From: Megaustenia siamemsis
Taxonomy: Eukaryota; Mollusca; Gastropoda; Stylommatophora; Ariophantidae
DNA: 64,000 bases
Assembly (NCBI GenBank): GCA_032433765.1
Contig: JAVIAB010000041.1
Span: 81,567,428-81,631,427, forward strand
Direction of reading: 5' to 3'
Position numbers and translations under genes: made by a program. Positions 1 to 13,100 of this stretch are shown here, in pieces. Positions within the stretch are counted from its first letter, which is position 1, and the number at the start of each line of letters is the position of its first letter. The notes beneath the pieces are model-generated. The model was not told the origin of the DNA, did no database searches, and was given only the letters and a program-made list of their open reading frames with translations.

Positions 1-360
1 TACACCTCATCACACCTCATCACACCACACCTCATCACACCACACCTCATCAAACCTCACTTCATTACATTACACGTCATCACACCTCAACTCATCACAC
101 CACACATCATAACACCACACCTCACCTCATCACACCACACAACATCACACCTCGCCTCATCACACTACACGTCATCATAATATACGTCATAACTTTACAG
201 CTCATCACACCTCGCCTCGTCACACCATGCCTCATTGCACCAAACTGCAGCTCATCACATCACACCATACGTCATCACTTTACACCTCCTCACACATCGC
301 AACATCACACTACAAATCACGACGTCACACAATCTCTCGACTCACTTCATAAAACGACAT
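1..360. repeat. Degenerate CATCACAC-rich tandem sequence
   Basis: Irregular repetition of CATCACAC, CTCATCACAC and TACACGTCATC words with no fixed period. It grades into the cleaner 20-bp array that follows. It lies in the intron upstream of the first visible exon. No gene is seen. Confidence 0.8.
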
Positions 361-1740
361 CATTTGATCACACCAGACATCATTTCATCACACCAGACAT
401 CATTTCATCACACCAGATATCATTTCATCACACCAAACTTCACTTCTTCACAGCAGACATCATTTCATCACACCAGACATCATTTCATCACACCACACAT
501 AATTTCATCACACCAGACATCATTTCATCACACCAGACATCATTTCATCACACCAGACGTCACTTCAGAACACCAGACATCATTTCATCACACCAGACGT
601 CATTTCATCACACCAGACATCATTTCATCACACCAGACATCATTTCATCACACCAGACATCATTTCATCACACCAAACATCATTTCATCACACCAGACAT
701 CACTTCATCACACCAGACATCATTTCATCACACCAGACGTCACTTCATCACACCAGACATCATTTCATCACACCACACATCACTTCATCACACCAGACAT
801 CACTTCATCACACTAGACATCACTTCATCACACCAGACATCACTTCATCACACTAGACATCACTTCATCACACCAGACATCACTTCATCACACCAGACTT
901 CACTTCATCACACCAGACTTCACTTCATCACACCAGTCTTCACTTCATCACACCAGACTTCACTTTATCACACCAGACTTCACTTCATCACACCAGACTT
1001 CACTTCATCACACCAGACTTCACTTTATCACACCAGACTTCACTTCATCACACCAGACTTCACTTCATCATACCAGACTTCACTTTATCACACCAGACAT
1101 CATTTCTTTACACCGACTTCACTTCATCACACCAGACTTCATTTTATCACACCAGACATCACTTCATCACACCAGACTTCACTTTATCACACCAGACATC
1201 ATTTCATCACACCACACTTCACTTCATCACACCAGACTTCACTTTATCACACCAGACATCACTTCATCACACCAGACTTCACTTTATCACACCAGACATC
1301 ACTTCATCACACTAGACATCACTTCATCACACCAGACTTCACTTTATCACACCAGACATCATTTCATCACACCACACTTCACTTCATCACACCAGACATC
1401 ACTTCATCACACTAGACATCACTTCATCACACCAGACTTCACTTTATCACACCAGACTTCACTTTATCACACCAGACATCACTTCATCACACTAGACATC
1501 ACTTCATCACACCAGACTTCACTTCATCACACTAGACATCACTTCATCACACTAGACATCACTTCATCACACCAGACTTCACTTCATCACACTAGACATC
1601 ACTTCATCACACTAGACATCACTTCATCACACTAGACATCACTTCATCACACCAGACTTCACTTCATCACACTAGACATCACTTCATCACACTAGACATC
1701 ACTTCATCACACTAGACATCACTTCATCACACCACACTTC
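361..1740. repeat. 20-bp tandem array, about 69 copies
   Basis: The unit reads approximately CACCAGACATCATTTCATCA (20 bp). Variants are CACTTCATCA, GACTTCAC and CTAGACAT. Variant types cluster: CATTTCATCA units dominate before about 780, while GACTTCAC and CTAGACAT units dominate after it, which suggests local expansion. The open frames here are repeat artefacts. Confidence 0.92.
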
Positions 1741-1817
1741 TCACCCACAATATATTTCATACTTAATTTTGCTATTCTATGTCATGCTCACAGCTCAATA
1801 TTTTTTTTCATATATGA
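1741..1817. other. Short non-repetitive spacer between arrays
   Basis: An AT-rich stretch of about 75 bp separates the 20-bp array from the AAAGTTGTCACA array. No gene or clear motif is seen. Confidence 0.6.
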
Positions 1818-4625
1818 CACCACACCCAAAGTTGTCACATCACACCAAAAGTTGTCACATCACACCCACAGTTGTTACACCACATCTAAAGTTATTAAAT
1901 CCCATACAAAGATGTCACATCACACCAAAAGTTGTCACATCACACCTAAAGATGTAACACCACACCCAAAGTTGTTACATCACACCTAAAGTTGTCATAT
2001 CACACCCAAAGTTGTCACACCTAAAGTTGTCACACCACACCTAAAGTTGTCACACCACACCTAAAGTTGCCACATCACACCTAAAGTTGTCACACAACAC
2101 CTAACGTTGTGACATCACACCTAAAGTTGCCACACCATACCCAAAGTTGTCACATCACACCTAAAGTTGTCACACCACACCTAAAGTTGCCACACCATAC
2201 ATAAAGTTGTCACACCATTCCTAAAGTTGTCACACCATACCTAAAGTTGTCACATCACACCTGAAGTTGTCACATAACACCTGAAGTTGTCGCACCACAC
2301 CTAAAGTTGTCAAATCACAACCAAAGTTGTCACATCACACCTAAAGTTGTCACATCACACCTAAAGATGTAACACCACACCCAAAGTTGTTACATCACAC
2401 CTAAAGTTGTCATATCACACCCAAAGTTGTCACACCTAAAGTTGTCACACCACACCTAAAGTTGTCACACCACACCTAAAGTTGCCACATCACACCTAAA
2501 GTTGTCACACAACACCTAACGTTGTGACATCACACCTAAAGTTGCCACACCATACCCAAAGTTGTCACATCACACCTAAAGTTGTCACACCACACCTAAA
2601 GTTGCCACACCATACATAAAGTTGTCACACCATTCCTAAAGTTGTCACACCATACCTAAAGTTGTCACATCACACTGAAGTTGTCACATAACACCTGAAG
2701 TTGTCGCACCACACCTAAAGTTGTCAAATCACAACCAAAGTTGTCACATCACATCTAAAGTTGTCACACCACACCTAAAGTTGTCACACCACACCCAAAG
2801 TTGTTACATCACACCTAAAGTTGTCATATCACACTTAAAGTTGTCACACCTAAAGTTGTCACACCACACCTAAAGTTGTCACACCACACCTAAAGTTGTC
2901 ACATCACACCTAAAGTTGTCACACAACACCTAACGTTGTGACATCACACCTAAAGTTGTCACACCATACCCAAAGTTGTCACATCACACCTAAAGTTGTC
3001 ACACCACACCTAAAGTTGCCACACCATACATAAAGTTGTCACACCACACCCAAAGTTGTTACATCACACCTAAAGTTGTCATATCACACTTAAAGTTGTC
3101 ACACCTAAAGTTGTCACACCACACCTAAAGTTGTCACACCACACCTAAAGTTGTCACATCACACCTAAAGTTGTCACACAACACCTAACGTTGTGACATC
3201 ACACCTAAAGTTGTCACACCATACCCAAAGTTGTCACATCACACCTAAAGTTGTCACACCACACCTAAAGTTGCCACACCATACATAAAGTTGTCACACC
3301 ATTCCTAAAGTTGTCACACCATACCTAAAGTTGTCACATCACACCTCAAGTTGTCACATAACACCTGAAGTTGTCGCACCACACCTAAAGTTGTCAAATC
3401 ACACCAAAAGTTGTCACACCATGCCTAAAGTTGTCACATCACACCCAAAGTTGTCCCAACACACCTAAAGTTGTCACACCACACCTAAAGTTGCCACACC
3501 ATACATAAAGTTGTCACACCATATCTAAAGTTGTCACATCACACCTAAAGTTGTCACATCACACCTGAAGTTGTCGCACCACACCTGAAGTTGTCAAATC
3601 ACAACAAAAGTTGTCACATTACACCTAAAGTTGTCACACCACACCTAAAGTTGTCACATCACAACTAACGTTGTTACACCACACCTAAAGTTTTCATATC
3701 ATACCCAAAGTTGTCACACCACACCCAAAGTTGTCACACCACACCTTAAGCTGTCACACTGCACCTAAAGTTGTCACACATCACACCCAAAGTTGTCACA
3801 TCACACCCAAAGTTGTCACATCACACTCAAAGTTTTTACTTCACACTCAAAGTTGTCACATCACACTCAAAGTTGTCACATCACACTCAAAGTTGTCACA
3901 TCACACTCAAAGTTGTCACATCACACCCAAAGTTGTCACATCACACTCAAAGTTGTCACATCACACTCAAAGTTGTCACATCACACTCAAAGTTGTCAAA
4001 TCACACTCAAAGTTGTCACATCACACTCAAAGTTGTCACATCGCACCAAACGTTGTCACATCACACTCAAAGTTGTCACATCACACTCAAAGTTGTCTCA
4101 TCACACCAAAAGTTGTCACATCACACTCAAAGTAAGTTGTCACATCACACTCAAAGTTGTCACATCACAATAAAAGTTGTCACATCACACTCAAAGTTGT
4201 CACATCACACTCAAAGTTGTCATATCACACTCAAAGTTGTCACATCACACCCAAAGTTGTCACATCACACCAAAAGTTGTCACATCACACCCAAAGTTGT
4301 CACATCACACTCAAGTGTGTCACATCACACTCAAAGTTGTCACATCGCACCAAAAGTTGTCACATCACACTGAAAGTTGTCACATCACACTCAAAGTTGT
4401 CACATCACACTCACAGTTGTCACATCTCACCCAAAGTTGTCACATCACACCAAAAGTTGTCACATCACACCCAAAGTTGTCACATCACACTCAAAGTTGT
4501 CACATCACACCCAAAGTTGTCACATCACACCCAAAGAGTTGTCACATCACACCCAAAGAGTTGTCAAATCACATCCAAAGTTGTCACATCACACCAAAAG
4601 CTGTCACATCACACCCAATTTTGTT
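1818..4625. repeat. ~19-20-bp AAAGTTGTCACA array with higher-order periodicity
   Basis: The unit is approximately CACACCTAAAGTTGTCACAT. A marker variant, CACCTAACGTTGTGACATC, recurs near 2098, 2515, 2934 and 3183, giving higher-order spacings of about 417, 419 and 249 bp. From about 3780 the subtype changes to CACACTCAAAGTTGTCACAT and is very homogeneous, so several frames appear open (for example 3771-4373). The KVVTSH/SKLSHHTQSCH translations are repeat artefacts. Confidence 0.92.
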
Positions 4626-5515
4626 AAATCCCGGCCACAACTGTTACAACACACCTACATTAGTGATATCTCACCCACACTTGTCATAACACACTCCACA
4701 TATCACAATCACACTTGTCATAACACATTCCACATATCACAATCACACTTGTCATAATACATTCCACATATCACAATCACACTTGTCATAACACACTCCA
4801 CATATCAAAATCACACTTGTCATAACACACTCCACATATCACAATCACACTTGTCATAACACACTCCACATATCTCACCCACACTTGTCATAACACACTC
4901 CACATATCTCACCCACACTTGTCATAACACACTCCACATATCACAATCACACTTGTCATAACACATTCCACATATCTCACCCACACTTGTCATAACACAC
5001 TCCTCATATCACAATCACACTTGTCATAACACATTCCACATAGCTCACCCACACTTGTCATAACACACTCCACATATCACAATCACACTTGTCATAACAC
5101 ACTCCACATATCTCACCCACACTTGTCATAACACACTCCACATATCACAATCACACTTGTCATAACACACTCCACATATCACAATCACACTTGTCATAAC
5201 ACATTCCACATATCTCACCCACACTTGTCATAACACACTCCACATATCTCACCTACACTTGCCATAACACACTCCACATATCTCACCCACACTTGTCATA
5301 ACACACTCCACATATCTCACCCACACTTGTCATAACACACTCCACATATCTCACCCACACTTGTCATAACACACTCCACTTCTCACAATTACACTTGTCA
5401 TAACACACTCCACATATCTCACCCACACTTGTCATAACACATTCCACATATCACAATCACACTTGTCATAACACACTCCACATATCACAATTACACTTGT
5501 CACATTGCATTCCTT
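4626..5515. repeat. 33-34-bp array, CTTGTCATAACACACTCCAC type
   Basis: Tandem units built on CACTTGTCATAACACACTCC followed by ACATATCACAATCA or ACATATCTCACCCA. The two half-types alternate irregularly. The array ends about 90 bp before the acceptor of the first visible exon. Confidence 0.9.
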
Positions 5516-5606
5516 ATCTTCACAACACAAACACACACCCCACACTTGTTGTCTCACACAACACACACACAAGCAAACCTATTTCCTCCGCAATTCCTCC
5601 GCACAG

Positions 5607-5850
5607 GCCCAAACCTCAAGAAGGTCCTAGTCAAACTAGAGGAAATTAAAGCAACCATGGAGAGACCTCTACTGGTTATCTTTGGGGGAGACGACCCCAA
5701 GAAAGACCTTCCCATGATGTACAACTTCCTTGACCTTGTGGATGACGTCATCCTTTGTGGGAACCTAGCCTTGACATTTCTGAAATCTGAAGTTGGGGCT
5801 CGCCTGGGCAAGGCAGAGATTGACATGGCTGGAACCAAATTACTCCCAAA
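5607..5850 (+). CDS. Exon A: PGK-like domain 1, central segment
   Basis: This internal exon encodes the start of the nucleotide-binding lobe of a phosphoglycerate kinase-like domain. Acceptor CCGCACAG ends at 5606; the first two bases complete a split codon. The translation contains MERPLLVIFGG, which matches the family's ERPFLAILGG, then LDLVDDVILCGNLALTFLK, which matches the segment around GGGMAFTFLK. Nucleotide-binding Lys residues of the GGAKV..DK motif are replaced: it reads GGDDPKKD. I place the donor at AAA|GTTAGA (5851) because splicing there to 37046 restores a gapless PGK alignment (GTKLLP-K-IIKKAKLN). Reading on without splicing reaches a stop at 5864-5866. The donor is weak. Homology is near certain; catalysis is doubtful. 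Confidence 0.9.
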
Positions 5851-7191
5851 GTTAGAGCACAACTAGGTCACACAGAGTTAGAGAGGCACTAGATCACATA
5901 TTGTTATAGAAGAATTAGATCACATATTGTTAGAGAAGAATTCGATCATATATTGTTAGAGAAGAATTAGATCATATATTGTTAGAGAAAAATTAGATCA
6001 TATATTGTTAGAGAAGAATTAGATCATATGTTGTTAGAGAAGAACTAGATCACATATTGTTATAGAAGAACTAGATCATATATTGTTATAGAAGAACTGG
6101 ATCATATATTGTTATAGAAGAACTAGATCAAATGTTGTTATAGAAGAACTAGATCATATATTGTTATAGAAGAATTAGATCATATATTGTTAGAGAAGAA
6201 TTAGATCATATATTGTTAGAGAAAAATTAGATCACATGTTGTTAGAGAAGAATTAGATCACATATTGTTAGAGAAAAATTAGATCACATGTTGTTAGAGA
6301 AGAATTAGATCACATATTGTTAGAGATGAATTAGATCACATATTGTTAGAGAAGAACTAGATCATATATTGTTATAGAAGAATTAGATCATAGATTGTTA
6401 GAGAAGAATTAGATCATATATTGTTATAGAAGAACTAGATCATATATTGTTATAGAAGAATTAGATCACATTTTGTTAGAGAAAAATTAGATCACATATT
6501 GTTAGAGAAGAATTAGATCACATGTTGTTAGAGAAGAACTAGATCACATATTGTTAGAGATGAATTAGATCACATATTGTTATAGAAGAATTAGATAATA
6601 TATTGTTAGAGAAGAATTAGATCACATATTGTTAGAGAAATATTAGATCACATGTTGTTAGAGAAGAATTAGATCACATATTGTTAGAGAAGAATTAGAT
6701 CACATATTGTTAGAGAAGAATTAGATCATATATTGTTAGAGAAGAATTAGATCATATATTGTTAGAGAAGAATTAGATCGTATATTGTTAGAGAAGAATT
6801 AGATCATATATTGTTAGAGAAGAATTAGATCACATATTGTTAGAGATGAATTAGATCACATATTGTTAGAGAAGAATTAGATCATAGATTGTTATAGAAG
6901 AACTAAATCACATATTGTTATAGAAGAACTAGATCATATATTGTTATAGAAGAACTAGATCATATATTGTACAAGAAGAATTAGATCATATATTGTTAGA
7001 GAAGAATTAGATCATAGATTGTTAGAGAAGAACTATATCATATATTGTTATAGAAGAACTGGATCATATATTGTTAGAGAAGAATTAGATCATATATTGT
7101 TAGAGAAGAATTAGATCATATATTGTTATAGAAGAACTAGATCATATATTGTTATAGAAGAATTAGATCATATATTGTTAGAGAAGATCTA

Positions 7192-10100
7192 GATCATATT
7201 TTGTTATAGAAGAATTAGATCATCTATTGTTAGAGAAGAATTAGATCACCTATTGTTAGAGAAGAACTAGATCATATATTGTTAGTGAAGAATTAGATCA
7301 TAGATTGTTATAGAAGAATTTTATCATATATTGTTATAGAAGAATTAGATCACATATTGTTAGAGAAGAATTAGATCATATATTGTTAGAGAAGAACTAG
7401 ATCATATATTGTTAGAGAAGAATTAGATCATATATTGTTAGAGAAGAATTAGATCATATATTGTTAGAGAAGAATTAGATCACATATTGTTAGAGAAGAA
7501 TTAGATCACATATTATTAGAGATGAATTAGATCATATATTGTTATAGAAGAACTAGATCATATATTGTTAGAGAAGAACTAGATCAAATATTGTTAGAAA
7601 AGAACTATATCATATATTGTTAGAGAAGAATTAGATTATATATTGTTAGAGAAGAATTAGATCATAGATTGTTAGAGATGAATTAGAGCATATATTGTTA
7701 TAGAAGAACTAGATCATATATTGTTAGAGAAGAATTAGATCATATATTGTTAGAGAAGAACTAGATCAAATATTGTTAGAAAAGAACTAGATCATATATT
7801 GTTAGAGAAGAATTAGATTATATATTGTTAGAGAAGATTTAGATCACCTATTGTTAAAGAAGAACTAGATCATATATTGTTAGTGAAGAATTAGATCATA
7901 GATTGTTATAGAAGAATTGGATCATATATTGTTATAGAAGAATTAGATCAGATATTGTTAGAGAAGAATTAGATCATATATTGCTAGAGAAGAATTAGAT
8001 CACCTATTGTTAAAGAAGAACTAGATCATATATTGTTAGTGAAGAATTAGATCATAGATTGTTATAGAAGAATTGGATCATATATTGTTATAGAAGAATT
8101 AGATCAGATATTGTTAGAGAAGAATTAGATCATATATTGTTAGAGAAGAACTAGATCATATATTGTTAGTGAAGAATTAGATCATATTTGTTAGAGAAGA
8201 ATTAGATCATATATTGTTAGAGAAGAATTAGATCATATATTGTTAGAGAAGAATTAGATCATATATTGTTAGAGAAGAATTAGATCACATATTGTTAGAG
8301 ATGAATTAGATCAAATATTGTTATAGAAGAACTGGATCATATATTGTTAGAGGAGAATTAGATCATATATTGTTAGAGAAGAATTAGATCATAGATTGTT
8401 AGAGATGAATTAGATCATATATTGTTAGAGAAGAATTAGATCACATATTGTTAGAGAAGAACTAGATCATATATTGTTATAGCAGAATTAGATCACATAT
8501 TGTTAGAGAAGAACTAGATCATATATTGTTATAGAAGAATTAGATCATATATTGTTATAGAAGAATTAGGTCATATATTGTTAGAGAAGAATTAGATCAC
8601 ATATTGTTAGAGAAAAATTAGATCACATATTGTTAGAGAAGAATTAGATCACATGTTGTTAGAGAAGAACTAGATCACATATTGTTAGAGATGAATTAGA
8701 TCACATATTGTTATAGAAGAATTAGATCATATATTGTTAGAGAAGAATTAGATCATAGATTGTTAGAGATGAATTAGATCATATATTGTTAGAGAAGAAT
8801 TAGATCACATATTGTTAGAGAAGAACTAGATCATATATTGTTATAGAAGAATTAGATCACATATTGTTAGAGAAGAACTAGATCATATATTGTTATAGAA
8901 GAATTAGATCATATATTGTTAGAGAAGAATTAGATCATATATTGTTAGAGAAGAATTAGATCATATATTGTTAGAGAAGAATTAGATCATATATTGTTAG
9001 AGAAGAATTAGATCACATATTGTTAGAGATGAATTAGATCAAATATTGTTATAGAAGAACTGGATCATATATTGTTAGAGGAGAATTAGATCATATATTG
9101 TTAGAGAAGAATTAGATCATAGATTGTTAGAGATGAATTAGATCATATATTGTTAGAGAAGAATTAGATCACATATTGTTAGAGAAGAACTAGATCATAT
9201 ATTGTTATAGAAGAATTAGATCACATATTGTTAGAGAAGAACTAGATCATATATTGTTATAGAAGAATTAGATCATATATTGTTATAGAAGAATTAGGTC
9301 ATATATTGTTAGAGAAGAATTAGATCACATATTGTTAGAGAAAAATTAGATCACATATTGTTAGAGAAGAATTAGATCACATGTTGTTAGAGAAGAACTA
9401 GATCACATATTGTTAGAGATGAATTAGATCACATATTGTTATAGAAGAATTAGATCATATATTGTTAGAGAAGAATTAGATCACATATTGTTAGAGAAAA
9501 ATTAGATCACATATTGTTAGAGAAGAATTAGATCACATATTGTTAGAGAAGAATTAGATCACATATTGTTAGAGAAGAATTAGATCATATATTGTTAGAG
9601 AAGAATTAGATCATATATTGTTAGAGAAGAATTAGTTCATAGATTGTTATAGAAGAATTTTATCATATATTGTTATAGAAGAATTAGATCACATATTGTT
9701 AGAGAAGAATTAGATCATATATTGTTAGAGAAGAACTAGATCATATATTGTTAGAGAAGAATTAGATCATATATTGTTAGAGAAGAATTAGATCATATAT
9801 TGTTAGAGAAGAACTAGATCATATATTGTTAGAGAAGAATTAGATCATATATTGTTAGAGAAGAATTAGATCATATATTGTTAGAGAAGAATTAGATCAT
9901 ATATTGTTAGAGAAGAATTAGATCACATATTATTAGAGATGAATTAGATCATATATTGTTATAGAAGAACTATATCACATATTGTTAGAAAAGAACTAGA
10001 TCATATATTGTTATAGAAGAACTAGATCACATATTGTTATAGAAGAACTATATCATATATTGTTATAGAAGAACTAGATCACATATTGTTATAGAAGAAC

Positions 10101-13100
10101 TAGATCACATATTGTTATAGAAGAATTAGATCACATATTGTTATAGAAGAACTAGATCATATATTGTTATAGAAGAATTAGATCACATATTGTTAGAAAA
10201 GAATTAGATCATATATTGTTATAGAAGAACTAGATCATATATTGTTATAGAAGAATTAGATCACATATTGTTAGAGAAGAATTAGATCATATATTGTTAT
10301 AGAAGAACTAGATCATATATTGTTAGAAAAGAATTAGATCATATATTGTTATAGAAGAATTAGATCATATATTGTTATAGAAGAATTAGATCATATATTG
10401 TTATAGAAGAACTAGATCATATATTGTTAGAAAAGAATTAGATCATATATTGTTATAGAAGAACTAGATCATATATTGTTAGAAAAGAATTAGATCATAT
10501 ATTGTTATAGAAGAATTAGATCATATATTGTTATAGAAGAATTAGATCATATATTGTTATAGAAGAACTAGATCATATATTGTTAGAGAAGAATTAGATC
10601 ATATATTGTTATAGAAGAACTAGATCAAATATTGTTATAGAAGAACTAGATCATATATTGTTATAGAAGAACTAGATCAAATATTGTTATAGAAGAACTA
10701 GATCATATATTGTTAGAGAAGAACTAGATCATATATTGTTAGAAAAGAATTAGATCATATATTGTTATAGAAGAATTAGATCATATATTGTTATAGAAGA
10801 ATTAGATCATATATTGTTATAGAAGAATTAGATCATATATTGTTATAGAAGAATTAGATCATATATTGTTATAGAAGAACTAGATCATATATTGTTAGAG
10901 AAGAACTAGATCATATATTGTTATAGAAGAACTAGATCATATATTGTTATAGAAGAATTAGATCATATATTGTTAGAGATGAATTAGATCATATATTGTT
11001 ATAGAAGAACTAAATCACATATTGTTATAGAAGAACTAGTTCATATATTGTTATAGAAGAACTAGATCATATATTGTACAAGAAGAATTAGATCACAAAT
11101 TGTTAGAGAAGAATTAGATCATATATTGTTAGAGATGAACTATATCATATATTGTTAGAGAAGAATTAGATCATATATTGTTAGAGAAGAACTAGATCAT
11201 ATATTGTTAGAGAAGAACTAGATCATATATTGTTATAGAAGATCTGGATCATATATTGTTAGAGAAGAATTAGATCATATATTGTTATAGAAGAACTGGA
11301 TCATATATTGTTAGAGAAGAACTGGATCATATATTGTTAGAGAAGAATTAGATCATATATTGTTAGAGAAGAACTAGATCATATATTGTTAGAGAAGAAC
11401 TAGATCATATATTGTTAGAGAAGAATTAGATCATATATTGTTAGAGAAGAACTAGATCATATATTGTTAGAGAAGAATTAGATCACATGTTGTTAGAGAA
11501 GAACTAGATCACATATTGTTATAGAAGAACTAGATCATATATTGTTATAGAAGAACTGGATCATATATTGTTATAGAAGAACTAGATCAAATGTTGTTAT
11601 AGAAGAACTAGATCATATATTGTTATAGAAGAATTAGATCATATATTGTTAGAGAAGAATTAGATCATATATTGTTAGAGAAAAATTAGATCACATGTTG
11701 TTAGAGAAGAATTAGATCACATATTGTTAGAGAAAAATTAGATCACATGTTGTTAGAGAAGAATTAGATCACATATTGTTAGAGATGAATTAGATCACAT
11801 ATTGTTAGAGAAGAACTAGATCATATATTGTTATAGAAGAATTAGATCATAGATTGTTAGAGAAGAATTAGATCATATATTGTTATAGAAGAACTAGATC
11901 ATATATTGTTATAGAAGAATTAGATCACATATTGTTAGAGAAAAATTAGATCACATATTGTTAGAGAAGAATTAGATCACATGTTGTTAGAGAAGAACTA
12001 GATCACATATTGTTAGAGATGAATTAGATCACATATTGTTATAGAAGAATTAGATAATATATTGTTAGAGAAGAATTAGATCACATATTGTTAGAGAAAA
12101 ATTAGATCACATGTTGTTAGAGAAGAATTAGATCACATATTGTTAGAGAAGAATTAGATCACATATTGTTAAGGAAGAATTAGATCATATATTGTTAGAG
12201 AAGGATTAGATCATATATTGTTAGAGAAGAATTAGATCGTATATTGTTAGAGAAGAATTAGATCATATATTGTTAGAGAAGAATTAGATCACATATTGTT
12301 AGAGATGAATTAGATCACATATTGTTAGAGAAGAATTAGATCATAGATTGTTATAGAAGAACTAAATCACATATTGTTATAGAAGAACTAGATCATATAT
12401 TGTTATAGAAGAACTAGATCATATATTGTACAAGAAGAATTAGATCATATATTGTTAGAGAAGAATTAGATCATAGATTGTTAGAGAAGAACTATATCAT
12501 ATATTGTTATAGAAGAACTGGATCATATATTGTTAGAGAAGAATTAGATCATATATTGTTAGAGAAGAATTAGATCATATATTGTTATAGAAGAACTAGA
12601 TCATATATTGTTATAGAAGAATTAGATCATATATTGTTAGAGAAGATCTAGATCATATTTTGTTATAGAAGAATTAGATCATCTATTGTTAGAGAAGAAT
12701 TAGATCACCTATTGTTAGAGAAGAACTAGATCATATATTGTTAGTGAAGAATTAGATCATAGATTGTTATAGAAGAATTTTATCATATATTGTTATAGAA
12801 GAATTAGATCACATATTGTTAGAGAAGAATTAGATCATATATTGTTAGAGAAGAACTAGATCATATATTGTTAGAGAAGAATTAGATCATATATTGTTAG
12901 AGAAGAATTAGATCATATATTGTTAGAGAAGAATTAGATCACATATTGTTAGAGAAGAATTAGATCACATATTATTAGAGATGAATTAGATCATATATTG
13001 TTATAGAAGAACTAGATCATATATTGTTAGAGAAGAACTAGATCAAATATTGTTAGAAAAGAACTATATCAAATATTGTTAGAGAAGAATTAGATTATAT

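Noticed and set aside
235..816. 193-codon open frame rich in His, Thr and Ser
   Set aside because: It is the translation of a 20-bp tandem repeat with no splice or start context; not a gene.
3731..4757. Several overlapping frames of 126-200 codons (KVVTSHSKLSHHTQSCH)
   Set aside because: All frames are open because the ~20-bp unit lacks stops; artefacts.
5851..5866. Exon A reading on to the TAG at 5864 as a gene end
   Set aside because: It would truncate the PGK fold in mid-lobe, and splicing at 5850 restores an exact, in-phase alignment with exon B.
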